Shown: one piece after another, positions 50,466-59,085 of the stretch
Layout: each line of letters starts with the position of its first letter
How positions within the stretch are numbered: position 1 is the stretch's first letter
DNA from: Actinospineispora acaciae DSM 45401
Lineage (GTDB): Bacteria; Actinomycetota; Actinomycetes; Mycobacteriales; Pseudonocardiaceae
Assembly: GCF_000620785.1 (NCBI RefSeq)
Contig: NZ_JIAI01000005.1
Span: 434,001 to 498,000 of the forward strand
Direction: 5' to 3'
DNA length: 64,000 nt
Notes under the pieces: model-generated
Databases searched by the model: none
The model's input: the letters and a program-made list of their open reading frames with translations, nothing else
Told to the model about the DNA's origin: nothing
Program-made: the position numbers and the translations under genes

Positions 50466-50915
50466 ATGGGCAAGCCCGAGTCCAACCGGGCCGAACAGGT
50501 CGGCCACACCGTCGGGCAGGCGGTCGAGGAGATCGGCGAGTACATCCGCCAGCAGCGCGAAGGCGCGCAGGTCTCGCTCCGCCAGCTCGCCAAGCTGGCC
50601 GGCGTCAGCAACCCCTACCTCAGCCAGGTCGAGCGGGGGTTGCGCAAGCCGTCGGCGGAGATCCTGCAGCAGATCGCCAAGGGCCTGCGGATCTCGGCGG
50701 AGGCGCTCTACGTCAGGGCCGGGATCCTGGAACGGCGGCCCGCCAGCGCGGTGACCGACGCCGTGCTCGCCGACACGGAGCTCACCGAGCGGCAGAAGCA
50801 GGTGCTGCTCGACATCTACCAGTCGTTCCGTCGGGAGAACGAACAGTCCCGCCCGGCCGACTGGTCGAAGGTCGTCGACCCGGTCGACGGCCTCGCCGAC
50901 AAGCCAGAGCACTAG
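50466..50915 (+). CDS. XRE-family regulator (Rv0474-like)
   Basis: 149 residues. The HTH is VSLRQLAKLAGVSNPYLSQVERGLRKPSAEILQQIAKGL, followed by a helical tail (DTELTERQKQVLLDIYQSFRREN). The ATG at 50466 is preferred because GGGAGG ends 8 bases before it. In M. tuberculosis the equivalent gene lies directly before hbhA, as here. It probably controls its own promoter and hbhA. Confidence 0.92.
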   Translation: MGKPESNRAEQVGHTVGQAVEEIGEYIRQQREGAQVSLRQLAKLAGVSNPYLSQVERGLRKPSAEILQQIAKGLRISAEALYVRAGILERRPASAVTDAVLADTELTERQKQVLLDIYQSFRRENEQSRPADWSKVVDPVDGLADKPEH

Positions 50916-50992
50916 CCAGCCAGAACAACGTCTACCGGAACGCCCGACAGGGGCGCTCCGGCGATACAACCACCCCAGAAAAGGTGATCATC

Positions 50993-51739
50993 ATGGCCGC
51001 ATCGCTGCCGACATCGGCCGACGTGCGCAAGGTTCGCGCGCAGGCCACCAAGGCCGTCAACACCCAGTTCGACCTGGTCCGCACCCCGCTGCTGGCCTGG
51101 CTCGGCGCCGGTGACCTCGCCGTGAACAAGGTCAACGACGCGGTTGCCAAGGCCCGCACCCGCGCCACCGAGCGCCAGAAGGCCGCCCGGACGCGCGCGG
51201 AGAAGCTGCAGGACCAGCTGGCCGAGCTGCCCACCGAGCTGCGCGAGCGGTTCGAGTCGGAGCGCGGCAGGCTCACCGGCGACGAGCTGCGCAAGCGCGT
51301 CGACGAGGTGACCGAGCGCGCCCGCAAGGCCTACACCGAGCTGGCCGACCGGGGCGAGGACACCCTGGAGCGGCTGCGCCGTGAGCCGAGGGTCGCGCGG
51401 TTCATCAGCGCCGTCGAGGACGCCAGCGAGAAGCTCGACAAGCGAGTGGACCGGGTCGTCGACGACGTGCACGACGCCGGCGAGGAGGTGCTCGGCCGGG
51501 TGAGCGGCCAGACCCGCTCGGTGGGCGAGCGGGCCGCCCGCGCCACCCAGCGAGTGGCCGCCGACGCCGCCGAGAAGGCGTCCGAGGCGGGCGCCGACGT
51601 GGCCGAGGCCGTTCGGGAGACCGGTGACGAGGTGGCGCACACCACCCGCAGCACCACCCGGAAGGCCGCCAACCGGACCGCTCCGCGCAAGCAGTCGACC
51701 GCTCGCCGTGCAACCAACGGCAGCGGCGGCTCCAAGTAA
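50993..51739 (+). CDS. hbhA: Heparin-binding haemagglutinin-like protein
   Basis: 248 residues. The N-terminal half is a long coiled coil (DLVRTPLLAWLGAGDLAVNKVNDAVAKARTR), the middle is charged helical, and the tail is Lys/Arg-rich with TRKAANR and APRKQSTARRA, the methylatable lysine region of HbhA. In mycobacteria it binds heparan sulfate and lipid inclusions. The tail here is shorter and less repetitive than in M. tuberculosis. Position after the XRE gene and before DUF2516 supports the call. Confidence 0.87.
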   Translation: MAASLPTSADVRKVRAQATKAVNTQFDLVRTPLLAWLGAGDLAVNKVNDAVAKARTRATERQKAARTRAEKLQDQLAELPTELRERFESERGRLTGDELRKRVDEVTERARKAYTELADRGEDTLERLRREPRVARFISAVEDASEKLDKRVDRVVDDVHDAGEEVLGRVSGQTRSVGERAARATQRVAADAAEKASEAGADVAEAVRETGDEVAHTTRSTTRKAANRTAPRKQSTARRATNGSGGSK

Positions 51740-51754
51740 AACCGCTGCTCAACA

Positions 51755-51793
51755 GGGCCGGACCCGGGTGTCGCACGCACCCGGGTCCGGCCC
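51755..51793 (+). terminator. 16-bp perfect hairpin terminator after hbhA
   Basis: Arms GGGCCGGACCCGGGTG (51755-51770) and CACCCGGGTCCGGCCC (51778-51793) with a 7-base loop, followed by GTTTC. This is the best intrinsic-type terminator in the window. Confidence 0.88.
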
Positions 51794-51845
51794 GTTTCGG
51801 TGGCGGAGAGTGTCCCGAACCGCCAACCGGACGTAGTCTTACCAG

Positions 51846-52139
51846 GTGGAGCTGCTCAGGTACCTGGACTTCTACATCAACCAGGCGATATGGATCGTCG
51901 GCATACCCGTCGGCGCGTGGGCGTTCATCGACGCGCTGCGGTCCCGGCCCGACGCGTTCACGGCAGCCGACAAGCTCACCAAGCCGGCCTGGCTGGCGAT
52001 CACCGGAATCGGCCTGCTGGTACTGGTGTTGTGCAGGGGTCCGATGACCCTGTTCTGGGTGGCCGGCCTGATCGCGGCGCTGGTGTACCTCGTCGACGTC
52101 CGGCCGGTCCTGATCGAGGTCCAGGGCGGCCGCAGGTAG
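51846..52139 (+). CDS. DUF2516 membrane protein (Rv0476-like)
   Basis: 97 residues with three hydrophobic helices (INQAIWIVGIPVGAWAFI; PAWLAITGIGLLVLVLC; LFWVAGLIAALVYLV) and an AADKLTKPAW motif. This is the DUF2516 family, always beside hbhA in mycobacteria. Function unknown. A start at GTG is excluded because the ATG-equivalent GTG at 51846 is preceded by CCAGG only weakly; the start is therefore modestly uncertain. Confidence 0.87.
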   Translation: MELLRYLDFYINQAIWIVGIPVGAWAFIDALRSRPDAFTAADKLTKPAWLAITGIGLLVLVLCRGPMTLFWVAGLIAALVYLVDVRPVLIEVQGGRR

Positions 52140-52153
52140 TTCCCCGTTCAGCC

Positions 52154-52174
52154 CTGAGCGGACAAGGCTCAACT
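52154..52174 (+). promoter_or_regulatory. HAIR-like site (HspR operator) upstream of lon
   Basis: CCTGAGC-N7-GCTCAAC matches the HspR-associated inverted repeat CTTGAGT-N7-ACTCAAG at 10 of 14 arm positions with the exact 7-base spacer. It lies 50 bp before the lon start. In Streptomyces lon is one of the known HspR targets. Confidence 0.6.
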
Positions 52175-52223
52175 TCCCTGCTCCGTGCGGAATGAGTTCC
52201 GGTTGTCCCGCGTTGCAGCGGGC

Positions 52224-54551
52224 ATGACAGACACACTGAAGCTGCCGGTGCTACCGCTGACCGACTCGGTCGTGCTGCCCGGCATGGTCGTGCCGATCGA
52301 GCTCGACCAGCCAGAACCGCGCGCCGCGGTGGATGCGGCGCAGAGTGGTGTCGAGAGCGGCGAGCGCCGGGTCCTGCTGGTGCCCCGGCCGGAGGGCCAG
52401 TACGCGGCCGTGGGCACGGTGGCGGTGCTGGTTCAGGTCGGCCGGATGCCGACCGGCGAACCGGCCGCCGTGGTGCGCGGCGAGCAGCGCGCCCGCATCG
52501 GCTCCGGGGTGGCCGGGCCGGGCGCCGCGCTCTGGGTGGAGGCCACCCCGCTGCCCGACACGGGCGGCGCGACCGGGCGGGCGCAGGAGCTCGCCAAGGA
52601 GTACAAGGCGCTGGTCGTCGGCATCCTGCAGCGGCGCAACGCCTGGCAGGTGATCGACTCCGTGGAGCAGATCACCGACCCCGGCCAGCTGGCCGACACC
52701 GCCGGCTGGGCCAGCTACCTGGACACCGAGCGCAAGCTGCAGCTGCTCGCCGAGCCGGACGTGACGAAGCGGCTGGAGCTGCTGGTCGGCTGGACGCGCG
52801 AGCACGTGGCCGAGCAGGAGGTCAGCGAGAAGATCGCCGACGATGTCCGCGAGGGCATGGAGAAGACCCAGCGCGAGTTCCTGCTGCGCCAGCAGTTGGC
52901 CGCCATCCGCAAGGAGCTGGGCGAGTCCGAGCCGGACGGCGGCGAGGACTACCGGGCCCGGGTCGAGGCCTCCGACCTGCCCGATGACGTCCGCAAGGCC
53001 GCGCTGGTCGAGGTCGGGAAGCTGGAGCGGGCGTCCGACCAGTCCCCGGAGTCGGGGTGGATCCGCACCTGGCTGGACACCGTGCTGGACATTCCTTGGA
53101 ACACCAGGACGGACGACGCCGACGACCTGGTGGCCGCCCGCGCCGTGCTGGACGCCGACCACGCCGGCCTGGACGACGTCAAGGAGCGGCTGATCGAGTT
53201 CCTGGCGGTTCGCTCGCGGCGGGCTCGCAAGGGTATGGAGAAGGTCGGCGGGCGTGGCTCCGGCGCGGTGTTGGCGCTGGTCGGGCCGCCCGGTGTGGGC
53301 AAGACCTCACTGGGCGAGTCGGTGGCGCGGTCGCTGGGCCGCAAGTTCGTGCGGGTCGCGCTGGGCGGCGTGCGCGACGAGGCGGAGATCCGGGGACACC
53401 GGCGCACCTACGTGGGCGCGCTGCCCGGCCGGATCGTGCGCGCGATCCGCGAGGCCGGCTCGATGAACCCGGTGGTGCTGCTGGACGAGATCGACAAGCT
53501 GGGCGCGGACTTCCGGGGCGACCCGTCCTCCGCGCTGCTGGAGGTGCTCGACCCGGCGCAGAACCACACCTTCCGGGACCACTACCTGGAGGTCGACCTG
53601 GACCTGTCCGATGTGCTGTTCCTGGCCACCGCGAACGTGGCCGAGACCATCCCCGGCCCGCTGGCGGACAGGATGGAGCTGGTCACGCTGGACGGCTACA
53701 CCGAGGCGGAGAAGGTCGCCATCGCGCGCGACCACCTGCTGCCCCGCCAGGTCGAGAAGGCCGGCCTGGAGCCGTCCGACGTCGAGTTCACCGACGTGGC
53801 GCTGTCCATGATCGCGGCCGAGTACACCCGGGAGGCCGGCGTCCGCCAGTTGGAGCGCGGCCTGGCCAAGGTGCTCCGCAAGGTCGCGGTGTCGCTCGAC
53901 TCCCAGGACCTGGAACGGCCGGTGCACATCGACGCCGACGCACTGGTCGGCTACCTGGGCCGGCCGAGGTTCACCCCGGAGTCCGCGGAGCGCACCTCCG
54001 TGCCGGGCGTGGCCACCGGGCTCGCGGTCACCGGAACCGGCGGCGACGTGCTGTTCATCGAGGCCACCGACATGGACGGCGAGGCCGGCCTGACCGTGAC
54101 CGGGCAGCTCGGCGACGTCATGAAGGAGTCCGTGTCGATCGCGCTGTCCTACCTGCGCTCGCGCGGGCTGGCCGGCTCGCTGGCCTCCCGCAAGGTGCAC
54201 GTGCACGTCCCGGCGGGCGCGGTCCCCAAGGACGGGCCGTCGGCGGGCATCACCATGACCACGGCGCTGGCCTCGCTCGCCTCTGGCCGTCCGGTGAAGG
54301 CCAGCGTCGGCATGACCGGCGAGGTCACCCTCCAGGGCAGGGTGCTGCCGATCGGCGGGGTGAAGCAGAAGCTGCTCGCCGCGCACCGCGCCGGCCTGAC
54401 CGACGTGATCATCCCGAAGCGCAACGAGCCGGACCTGGACGACCTGCCCGAGTCCGTCCGAGGCGCGCTGAGGGTGCACCCGGTCGCCGACGTCGCCGAG
54501 GTCCTGGACCTCGCCCTGGAGCCGGCCGAAGTCCCCGCGCACGCCGCCTGA
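52224..54551 (+). CDS. lon: ATP-dependent protease La (Lon)
   Basis: 775 residues, the family length. N-terminal substrate domain (LPVLPLTDSVVLPGMVVPIEL), Walker A GPPGVGKTS, Walker B VVLLDEIDKLG, and the catalytic Ser in PKDGPSAGITMTT with Lys in GGVKQKLLAAHRAG. A hexameric cytoplasmic protease for misfolded and regulatory proteins. The HAIR site suggests heat-shock induction by release of HspR. The ATG at 52224 is preferred; the open frame begins earlier, but that part is not conserved. Confidence 0.95.
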   Translation: MTDTLKLPVLPLTDSVVLPGMVVPIELDQPEPRAAVDAAQSGVESGERRVLLVPRPEGQYAAVGTVAVLVQVGRMPTGEPAAVVRGEQRARIGSGVAGPGAALWVEATPLPDTGGATGRAQELAKEYKALVVGILQRRNAWQVIDSVEQITDPGQLADTAGWASYLDTERKLQLLAEPDVTKRLELLVGWTREHVAEQEVSEKIADDVREGMEKTQREFLLRQQLAAIRKELGESEPDGGEDYRARVEASDLPDDVRKAALVEVGKLERASDQSPESGWIRTWLDTVLDIPWNTRTDDADDLVAARAVLDADHAGLDDVKERLIEFLAVRSRRARKGMEKVGGRGSGAVLALVGPPGVGKTSLGESVARSLGRKFVRVALGGVRDEAEIRGHRRTYVGALPGRIVRAIREAGSMNPVVLLDEIDKLGADFRGDPSSALLEVLDPAQNHTFRDHYLEVDLDLSDVLFLATANVAETIPGPLADRMELVTLDGYTEAEKVAIARDHLLPRQVEKAGLEPSDVEFTDVALSMIAAEYTREAGVRQLERGLAKVLRKVAVSLDSQDLERPVHIDADALVGYLGRPRFTPESAERTSVPGVATGLAVTGTGGDVLFIEATDMDGEAGLTVTGQLGDVMKESVSIALSYLRSRGLAGSLASRKVHVHVPAGAVPKDGPSAGITMTTALASLASGRPVKASVGMTGEVTLQGRVLPIGGVKQKLLAAHRAGLTDVIIPKRNEPDLDDLPESVRGALRVHPVADVAEVLDLALEPAEVPAHAA

Positions 54552-54556
54552 GGACA

Positions 54557-54604
54557 ACCCGTGAGTGGTTAGCGTTGCTATGACAATGCTAACCACTCAC
54601 GGGT
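54557..54604. terminator. 21-bp palindromic terminator, CCCGTGAGTGG family, copy 2
   Basis: Left arm 54557-54577 and right arm 54584-54604 pair over 21 bp with one G-T, leaving a 6-base loop. The outer 17 bases are ACCCGTGAGTGGTTAGC and its complement. Placed between the convergent lon and purU genes, five bases from the end of each. Confidence 0.85.
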
Positions 54605-54608
54605 CTCC

Positions 54609-55487
54609 CTACGTGAACGTGATCGTCTTGTTGCCCTGGATGAGGATGCGGTCCTCCAGGTGCCAGCGCAGGCCGCGAGCCAGGACGAGCTTCTCGGCGT
54701 CGCGGCCGAGGCGGACCATGTCGGCCACTGTGTCGCCGTGGTCGATCCGGATCACGTCCTGTTCGATGATCGGCCCGGCGTCCAGGTCGGCCGTCACGTA
54801 GTGGCAGGTCGCGCCGATCAGCTTGACGCCGCGGGCGTGCGCCTGGTGGTACGGGCGGGCGCCGACGAACGACGGCAGGAAGCTGTGGTGGATGTTGATC
54901 GCGCGCCCGGCCCACGCCTCGCACAGCTTGGCCGGCACGATCTGCATGAACCGGGCGAGCACCACCGCGTGCGGCTCGTGCGCGTCGACCTGCCCGGCCA
55001 GCTCCTCGAACGCGGCGGAGCGGGCGTCGCCGTTCATCCCGAGCGCCGGGAACGGGACGTAGGAGAACGGCAGCCCGTGCGCCTCGGTCATGCCGCGCAG
55101 CGCCTCGTTGTTGCCGATCACGGCGCTGATCCGGCCGGGCAGCTCCCCGCTGGCCGCGCGCCCGAGCAGGTCGTGCAGGCAGTGCCCGTCCTTGGTGACC
55201 AGCAGCACTATCCGCTTGGTCTCGCCGGTGTCGGTGACCTTCCAGGACGCCTGGTCGGACAACCCGGACGCGACCGCCGCGAACCGTTGCCGCAGCTCGT
55301 CGGCGTCGAACGGCAGCGAGTCCGCGCGGACCACCTGGCGGGTGAAGAACCACCCGGTGTCGGAGTCGGTGTGATACGCCGCCTCGGTGATCCAGCCGCC
55401 GGCGTCGGCCAGGAAGCCGGAGATCCGGGCCACGATCCCGGTGCGGTCCGGGCAGCTGAACGTGATGACGAAACTGCGGTCGCTCAC
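54609..55487 (-). CDS. purU: Formyltetrahydrofolate deformylase
   Basis: 292 residues. An ACT domain at the N-terminus (VITFSCPDRTGIVARISGFLADAGGWITEAAYH) and the formyltransferase-like catalytic domain with NIHHSFLPSF (Asn-x-His) and DAGPIIEQD (Asp). It releases formate from 10-formyl-tetrahydrofolate, balancing one-carbon units. The ATG at 55487 overlaps the TGA of the DUF2505 gene (ATGA). Confidence 0.95.
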   Translation of the reverse strand: MSDRSFVITFSCPDRTGIVARISGFLADAGGWITEAAYHTDSDTGWFFTRQVVRADSLPFDADELRQRFAAVASGLSDQASWKVTDTGETKRIVLLVTKDGHCLHDLLGRAASGELPGRISAVIGNNEALRGMTEAHGLPFSYVPFPALGMNGDARSAAFEELAGQVDAHEPHAVVLARFMQIVPAKLCEAWAGRAINIHHSFLPSFVGARPYHQAHARGVKLIGATCHYVTADLDAGPIIEQDVIRIDHGDTVADMVRLGRDAEKLVLARGLRWHLEDRILIQGNKTITFT

Positions 55488-55981
55488 CGGGCCAGCCAGT
55501 CCTCGGTGAACCGGGCCTCGCCGTCGATCAGCTTGGTGATCTGTTCGGCGACCATGGCCTCGATGGCGCCGCCGAGCAGCGGGACGTCCACCTTGGCCTC
55601 GCCGTCCAGCCCGTACTCGCTGCCCCCGTCCACGTCGACCAGCGACAGCACGCCGTCGATCTTTCCCGGCGCGCCCCGCACGGTCGCGGAGACGGTGCCC
55701 TCGTAGCGGCCGGGCCCGCCGCGTTGCCAGGTCTCGGTGCGCTCGATGACCAGGTCGCCGGGCAGGATCCGGGCGACGGACCCGGGCAGCTGCTCGGCGC
55801 CCACGCCCTGGTGCAGCACGTAGCGGGCGTTGTCGGCGTCCGAGGTGAGCTCCACCACCGCCGCGTCCTTGCCGCCCATCGTGGCCAGCCGCGCGTCCAG
55901 GTAGGAGCGGTCGACCAGCGCGCCGTACACGCGGTCCGCCGGGGCGGCGTACCGGAACCGGAACCGAATCGGCCGAGGCAT
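55484..55981 (-). CDS. DUF2505 protein (Rv0481c-like)
   Basis: 165 residues. The START/SRPBCC-like fold: FRFRYAAPADRVYGALVDRSYLDARLATMG, GDLVIERTETWQRGG, VPLLGGAIEAMVAEQITKLIDGEARFTEDWL. DUF2505 proteins are probable lipid- or hydrophobic-ligand-binding proteins. It is divergent from murB, as Rv0481c is from Rv0482 in M. tuberculosis, and is coupled to purU. Confidence 0.88.
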   Translation of the reverse strand: MPRPIRFRFRYAAPADRVYGALVDRSYLDARLATMGGKDAAVVELTSDADNARYVLHQGVGAEQLPGSVARILPGDLVIERTETWQRGGPGRYEGTVSATVRGAPGKIDGVLSLVDVDGGSEYGLDGEAKVDVPLLGGAIEAMVAEQITKLIDGEARFTEDWLAR

Positions 55982-56015
55982 GGGCAGACAGTACCGACCG
56001 CTACCGTTGCCGGAT

Positions 56016-57065
56016 GTGACGACCCGCGCCGAACCAGACGCGCCGCCCCGCCTCGCCGCGTACACCACGCTCCGCCTCGGCGGCCCGGCTCGGCGGCTGG
56101 TGCGCGCCGGCTCGGCGGATGCCGTGGTGGACGCGGTGCGCACGGCGGACGCGGGCGGCGAGCCGCTGCTGGTGCTCGGCGGCGGCTCGAACCTCGTGGT
56201 GTCCGACGACGGCGTGGCCGGGACCACGGTGCTGGTGGCCAGCACGGGCGTGCGCAAGGAGCACGCTGGCGACGGCCAGGTGCTGCTCACCGTGGAGGCC
56301 GGCGAGGACTGGGACGCGGTGGTGGCCGGCACCCTGGCCGACGGCCTGACCGGCCTGGAGTGCCTGTCCGGCATCCCCGGGCGGGCCGGCGCCGTCCCGG
56401 TGCAGAACGTCGGCGCGTACGGGGTCGAGATCGCCGAGCTGCTGGTCGACGTGGACCTCTACGACCGCCGCGCCGGCACCGTCCGCGAGCACGTGCCGGC
56501 CGCCGAGCTGGGGCTGGCCTACCGGCACAGTGCGCTCAAGGGCCGCGACGACGCCGTGGTGCTGCGCATCCGGCTGGCCCTGGACGCCGGCACGCGAAGC
56601 AAACCCGTCCGCTACCCCGAGCTGGCCAGGACGCTGGGCGTCGCGGAGGGGGCCAGCGCGCCCGCCCACGAGGTCCGCGACGCCGTGCTGGCGCTGCGCC
56701 GGTCCAAGGGCATGGTGCTTGACCCGGACGACCACGACACCTGGAGCGCCGGCTCGTTCTTCACCAACCCGGTGATGCCCGTCGAGGCGGCCCCCGATGT
56801 GGACATGCCGCGCTACCCGGCCGCCGACGGACACGTGAAGCTGTCCGCCGCGTGGCTGATCTCACAGGCCGGATTCCGGCGCGGTCACCCCGGCCCGGGC
56901 GGGCGGGTGTCGCTGTCCGGGCGGCACAGCCTGGCGCTGACCAACCGGGGCACCGGCTCCACCGAAGACCTGCTCGCGCTGGCCCGTGAGGTGCGCGACG
57001 GGGTGCGGGGGGCCTTTGGTATCGAGTTGGCGCCAGAGCCTGTATTCGTCGGCTGCCGCCTGTAG
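56016..57065 (+). CDS. murB: UDP-N-acetylenolpyruvoylglucosamine reductase
   Basis: 349 residues from a GTG at 56016. FAD-binding PCMH-type domain: LAAYTTLRLGGPARRLVRAGS, VLGGGSNLVVSD, CLSGIPGRAGAVPVQNVGAYGVEI. The active-site SAGSFFTNP (Ser) and the C-terminal APEPVFVG (Glu) complete a type I MurB. It makes UDP-MurNAc for peptidoglycan. An ATG at 55980 in frame would overlap the DUF2505 start and is less likely. The L,D-transpeptidase gene follows 10 bp downstream. Confidence 0.94.
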   Translation: MTTRAEPDAPPRLAAYTTLRLGGPARRLVRAGSADAVVDAVRTADAGGEPLLVLGGGSNLVVSDDGVAGTTVLVASTGVRKEHAGDGQVLLTVEAGEDWDAVVAGTLADGLTGLECLSGIPGRAGAVPVQNVGAYGVEIAELLVDVDLYDRRAGTVREHVPAAELGLAYRHSALKGRDDAVVLRIRLALDAGTRSKPVRYPELARTLGVAEGASAPAHEVRDAVLALRRSKGMVLDPDDHDTWSAGSFFTNPVMPVEAAPDVDMPRYPAADGHVKLSAAWLISQAGFRRGHPGPGGRVSLSGRHSLALTNRGTGSTEDLLALAREVRDGVRGAFGIELAPEPVFVGCRL

Positions 57066-57075
57066 GACTGTAAGA

Positions 57076-58275
57076 GTGGGCGGTGGCACGAGACGAGACT
57101 TCCGGCGGACGTTGCTGGCGGTCGCGGTGGCGCTGGTCGGCGTCGCCGGCGTGGTCACGGGGGCGACGGCCACCGGCGGCGGCCGAGGCTCCGCGTTGCC
57201 GCTCCTGGCGCCCTCGCCGCCGAAGGTGGCGCTGAGCTACCAGCCCGGCCCCGGCACCGCCCCGGTGAAGCCGACCACCCCGATCCAGGTCAGCGCCACC
57301 AACGGTGTGCTGCGCGAGGTGGCGCTCACCCCGGCCGGCGGCACCCCGGTGAAGGGCACGCTCTCCCCGGACCGCCGCACCTGGACGGTCGCCGAGCCGC
57401 TGGCGTTCGGCAAGACGTACACCTGGAGCGGCACCGCCGCCGACGTCGACAACAAGACCGTCCCGGTGGCCGGCACGGTGAGCGTCGTGACCCCGGCCAA
57501 GCTGGTGCGCGGCACGGTGAACATCGGCGACGACCGCACCGTCGGGATCGCGGCGCCGATCCAGATCCAGTTCTCCACGCACATCGACGACAAGGCGTCC
57601 GCCGAGAAGGTGCTCTCGGTCGAGACCTCGGTGCCCACCGAGGGCGCCTGGGGTTGGCTGCCGGACGAGAACGGCGGCTCCCGGATCCACTGGCGCCCGC
57701 GCGAGTACTGGAAGCCGGGCACGAAGGTCAACGTGAAGGCGAACCTCTACGGCGCGGACTACGGCGGCGGCGCGTTCGGCGCGGCCAACCTGACCACGTC
57801 GTTCACCATCGGCCGCGCGCAGATCACCAAGGCGGACGTGCACAGCCACCAGCTCGTGGTCATGCGCGACGGGCAGCAGGTGGCCAACTACCCGGCCAGC
57901 TACGGCCTGGACTCCGACCCGAACCGCAACACCCGCTCCGGCATCCACGTGATCACCGAGAAGTTCACCGACAAGCGGATGGTCAGCCAGCAGTACGGCT
58001 ATGACGTGATGGAGAAGTGGGCGGTCCGGATGAGCAACAACGGCGAGTTCATCCACGCCAACCCGGCCACCGTCGGCGTCCAGGGTTCGTCGAACGTCAG
58101 CCACGGCTGCGTCAACCTGTCCACCGAGGACGCGAAGAACTACTACGACATGGCCCAGTACGGCGACCCGGTCGAGGTCGTCGGCTCCGGGGTCAACCTC
58201 TCGTCCAGGGACGGCGACATCTGGGACTGGACGCTGCCCTGGCCGGAGTGGCAGAAGCTCTCGGCCCTTGACTGA
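57076..58275 (+). CDS. L,D-transpeptidase (LprQ/LdtMt5-like)
   Basis: 399 residues. An N-terminal hydrophobic signal-anchor (RTLLAVAVALVGVAGVVTG), two Ig-like domains (about 60-250) and a YkuD domain with HVITEKF and the catalytic SNVSHGCVNLS (Cys in HGC). It forms 3-3 crosslinks in peptidoglycan outside the membrane. In M. tuberculosis lprQ (Rv0483) follows murB exactly so. The GTG at 57076 lies 10 bp after the murB stop. Confidence 0.92.
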   Translation: MGGGTRRDFRRTLLAVAVALVGVAGVVTGATATGGGRGSALPLLAPSPPKVALSYQPGPGTAPVKPTTPIQVSATNGVLREVALTPAGGTPVKGTLSPDRRTWTVAEPLAFGKTYTWSGTAADVDNKTVPVAGTVSVVTPAKLVRGTVNIGDDRTVGIAAPIQIQFSTHIDDKASAEKVLSVETSVPTEGAWGWLPDENGGSRIHWRPREYWKPGTKVNVKANLYGADYGGGAFGAANLTTSFTIGRAQITKADVHSHQLVVMRDGQQVANYPASYGLDSDPNRNTRSGIHVITEKFTDKRMVSQQYGYDVMEKWAVRMSNNGEFIHANPATVGVQGSSNVSHGCVNLSTEDAKNYYDMAQYGDPVEVVGSGVNLSSRDGDIWDWTLPWPEWQKLSALD

Positions 58276-58281
58276 GGCCAC

Positions 58282-59019
58282 TCACGAGCGGTGCACCCGG
58301 GTGGCGGAGGCCTGGTCGCGGGGCCGCAGGACGATCGTGTCCAGGTTGACGTGGGCCGGGCGGCTGACCGCGAAGCCGATCACCTCGGCCACGTCGGACG
58401 CGGTGAGCGGGGTCATGCCCGCGTAGACGCCGGCCGCCCGCGCCTCGTCGCCGTCGAAGCGGACCAGCGAGAAGTCCGTCTCCACCAGGCCGGGGGCGAT
58501 CTCGGTCACCCGCACCGGCCGGCCCAGCAGCTCGCCGCGCAGGGTGCGGTGCAGCGCGGACTGGGCGTGCTTGGCCGAGGTGTAGCCGCCGCCGTTGTCG
58601 TAGACGTCGAACGCGGCGATCGAGGTGACGGTGACCACGTGCCCGTCGCCGGACTCGACCAGCGTCGGCAGCAGCGCCCTGGTCACCCGCAGCGTGCCGA
58701 GCACGTTGGTCTCCCACATCCAGCGCCAGTGCTCCTCGTCGGCGTCCTCGACCGGCGCCAGCCCGCGCGCCCCGCCCGCGTTGTTCACCAGCACCCGGGC
58801 GGCGGGGACGGCGGCCACGAACGCGGCGACCGAGTCGGCGTCCGTGACGTCCAGTGCCAGGGCGGTGCCGTCGATCTCGGCGGCCAGCTCCTTGCACCGC
58901 TCCAGCCGGCGGGCGCCGACGACGACGTGGAAGCCCTGGCCGGCGAGCTCGCGGGCGGTGGCGGCGCCGATGCCCGAGCTGGCACCGGTGACGACGGCGG
59001 TGGGACGAGTGGTGGTCAC
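58282..59019 (-). CDS. SDR-family oxidoreductase (Rv0484c-like)
   Basis: 245 residues. VVTGASSGIGAATARELAGQG, NNAGGARG, ITSIAAFDVY-like Ser region (VTSIAAF) and YTSAKHA (YxxxK). A short-chain dehydrogenase of the serine 3-dehydrogenase-like group, with no clear substrate. Convergent with the transpeptidase gene and divergent from mshA, as in M. tuberculosis. GTG at 59019 is chosen because the conserved strand begins just after it. Confidence 0.9.
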   Translation of the reverse strand: MTTTRPTAVVTGASSGIGAATARELAGQGFHVVVGARRLERCKELAAEIDGTALALDVTDADSVAAFVAAVPAARVLVNNAGGARGLAPVEDADEEHWRWMWETNVLGTLRVTRALLPTLVESGDGHVVTVTSIAAFDVYDNGGGYTSAKHAQSALHRTLRGELLGRPVRVTEIAPGLVETDFSLVRFDGDEARAAGVYAGMTPLTASDVAEVIGFAVSRPAHVNLDTIVLRPRDQASATRVHRS

Positions 59020-59085
59020 GGAAGCTGAGCTTAGGCGTCGCGCGTCACCGGGTGAGCCGACCACCGGCGTGCTAGGAAGGGCCCC

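Noticed and set aside
58274..58286. CCACTCACGAG after the L,D-transpeptidase stop
   Set aside because: Only one arm of the CCCGTGAGTGG palindrome is present with no pairing partner, so it is not counted as a copy.
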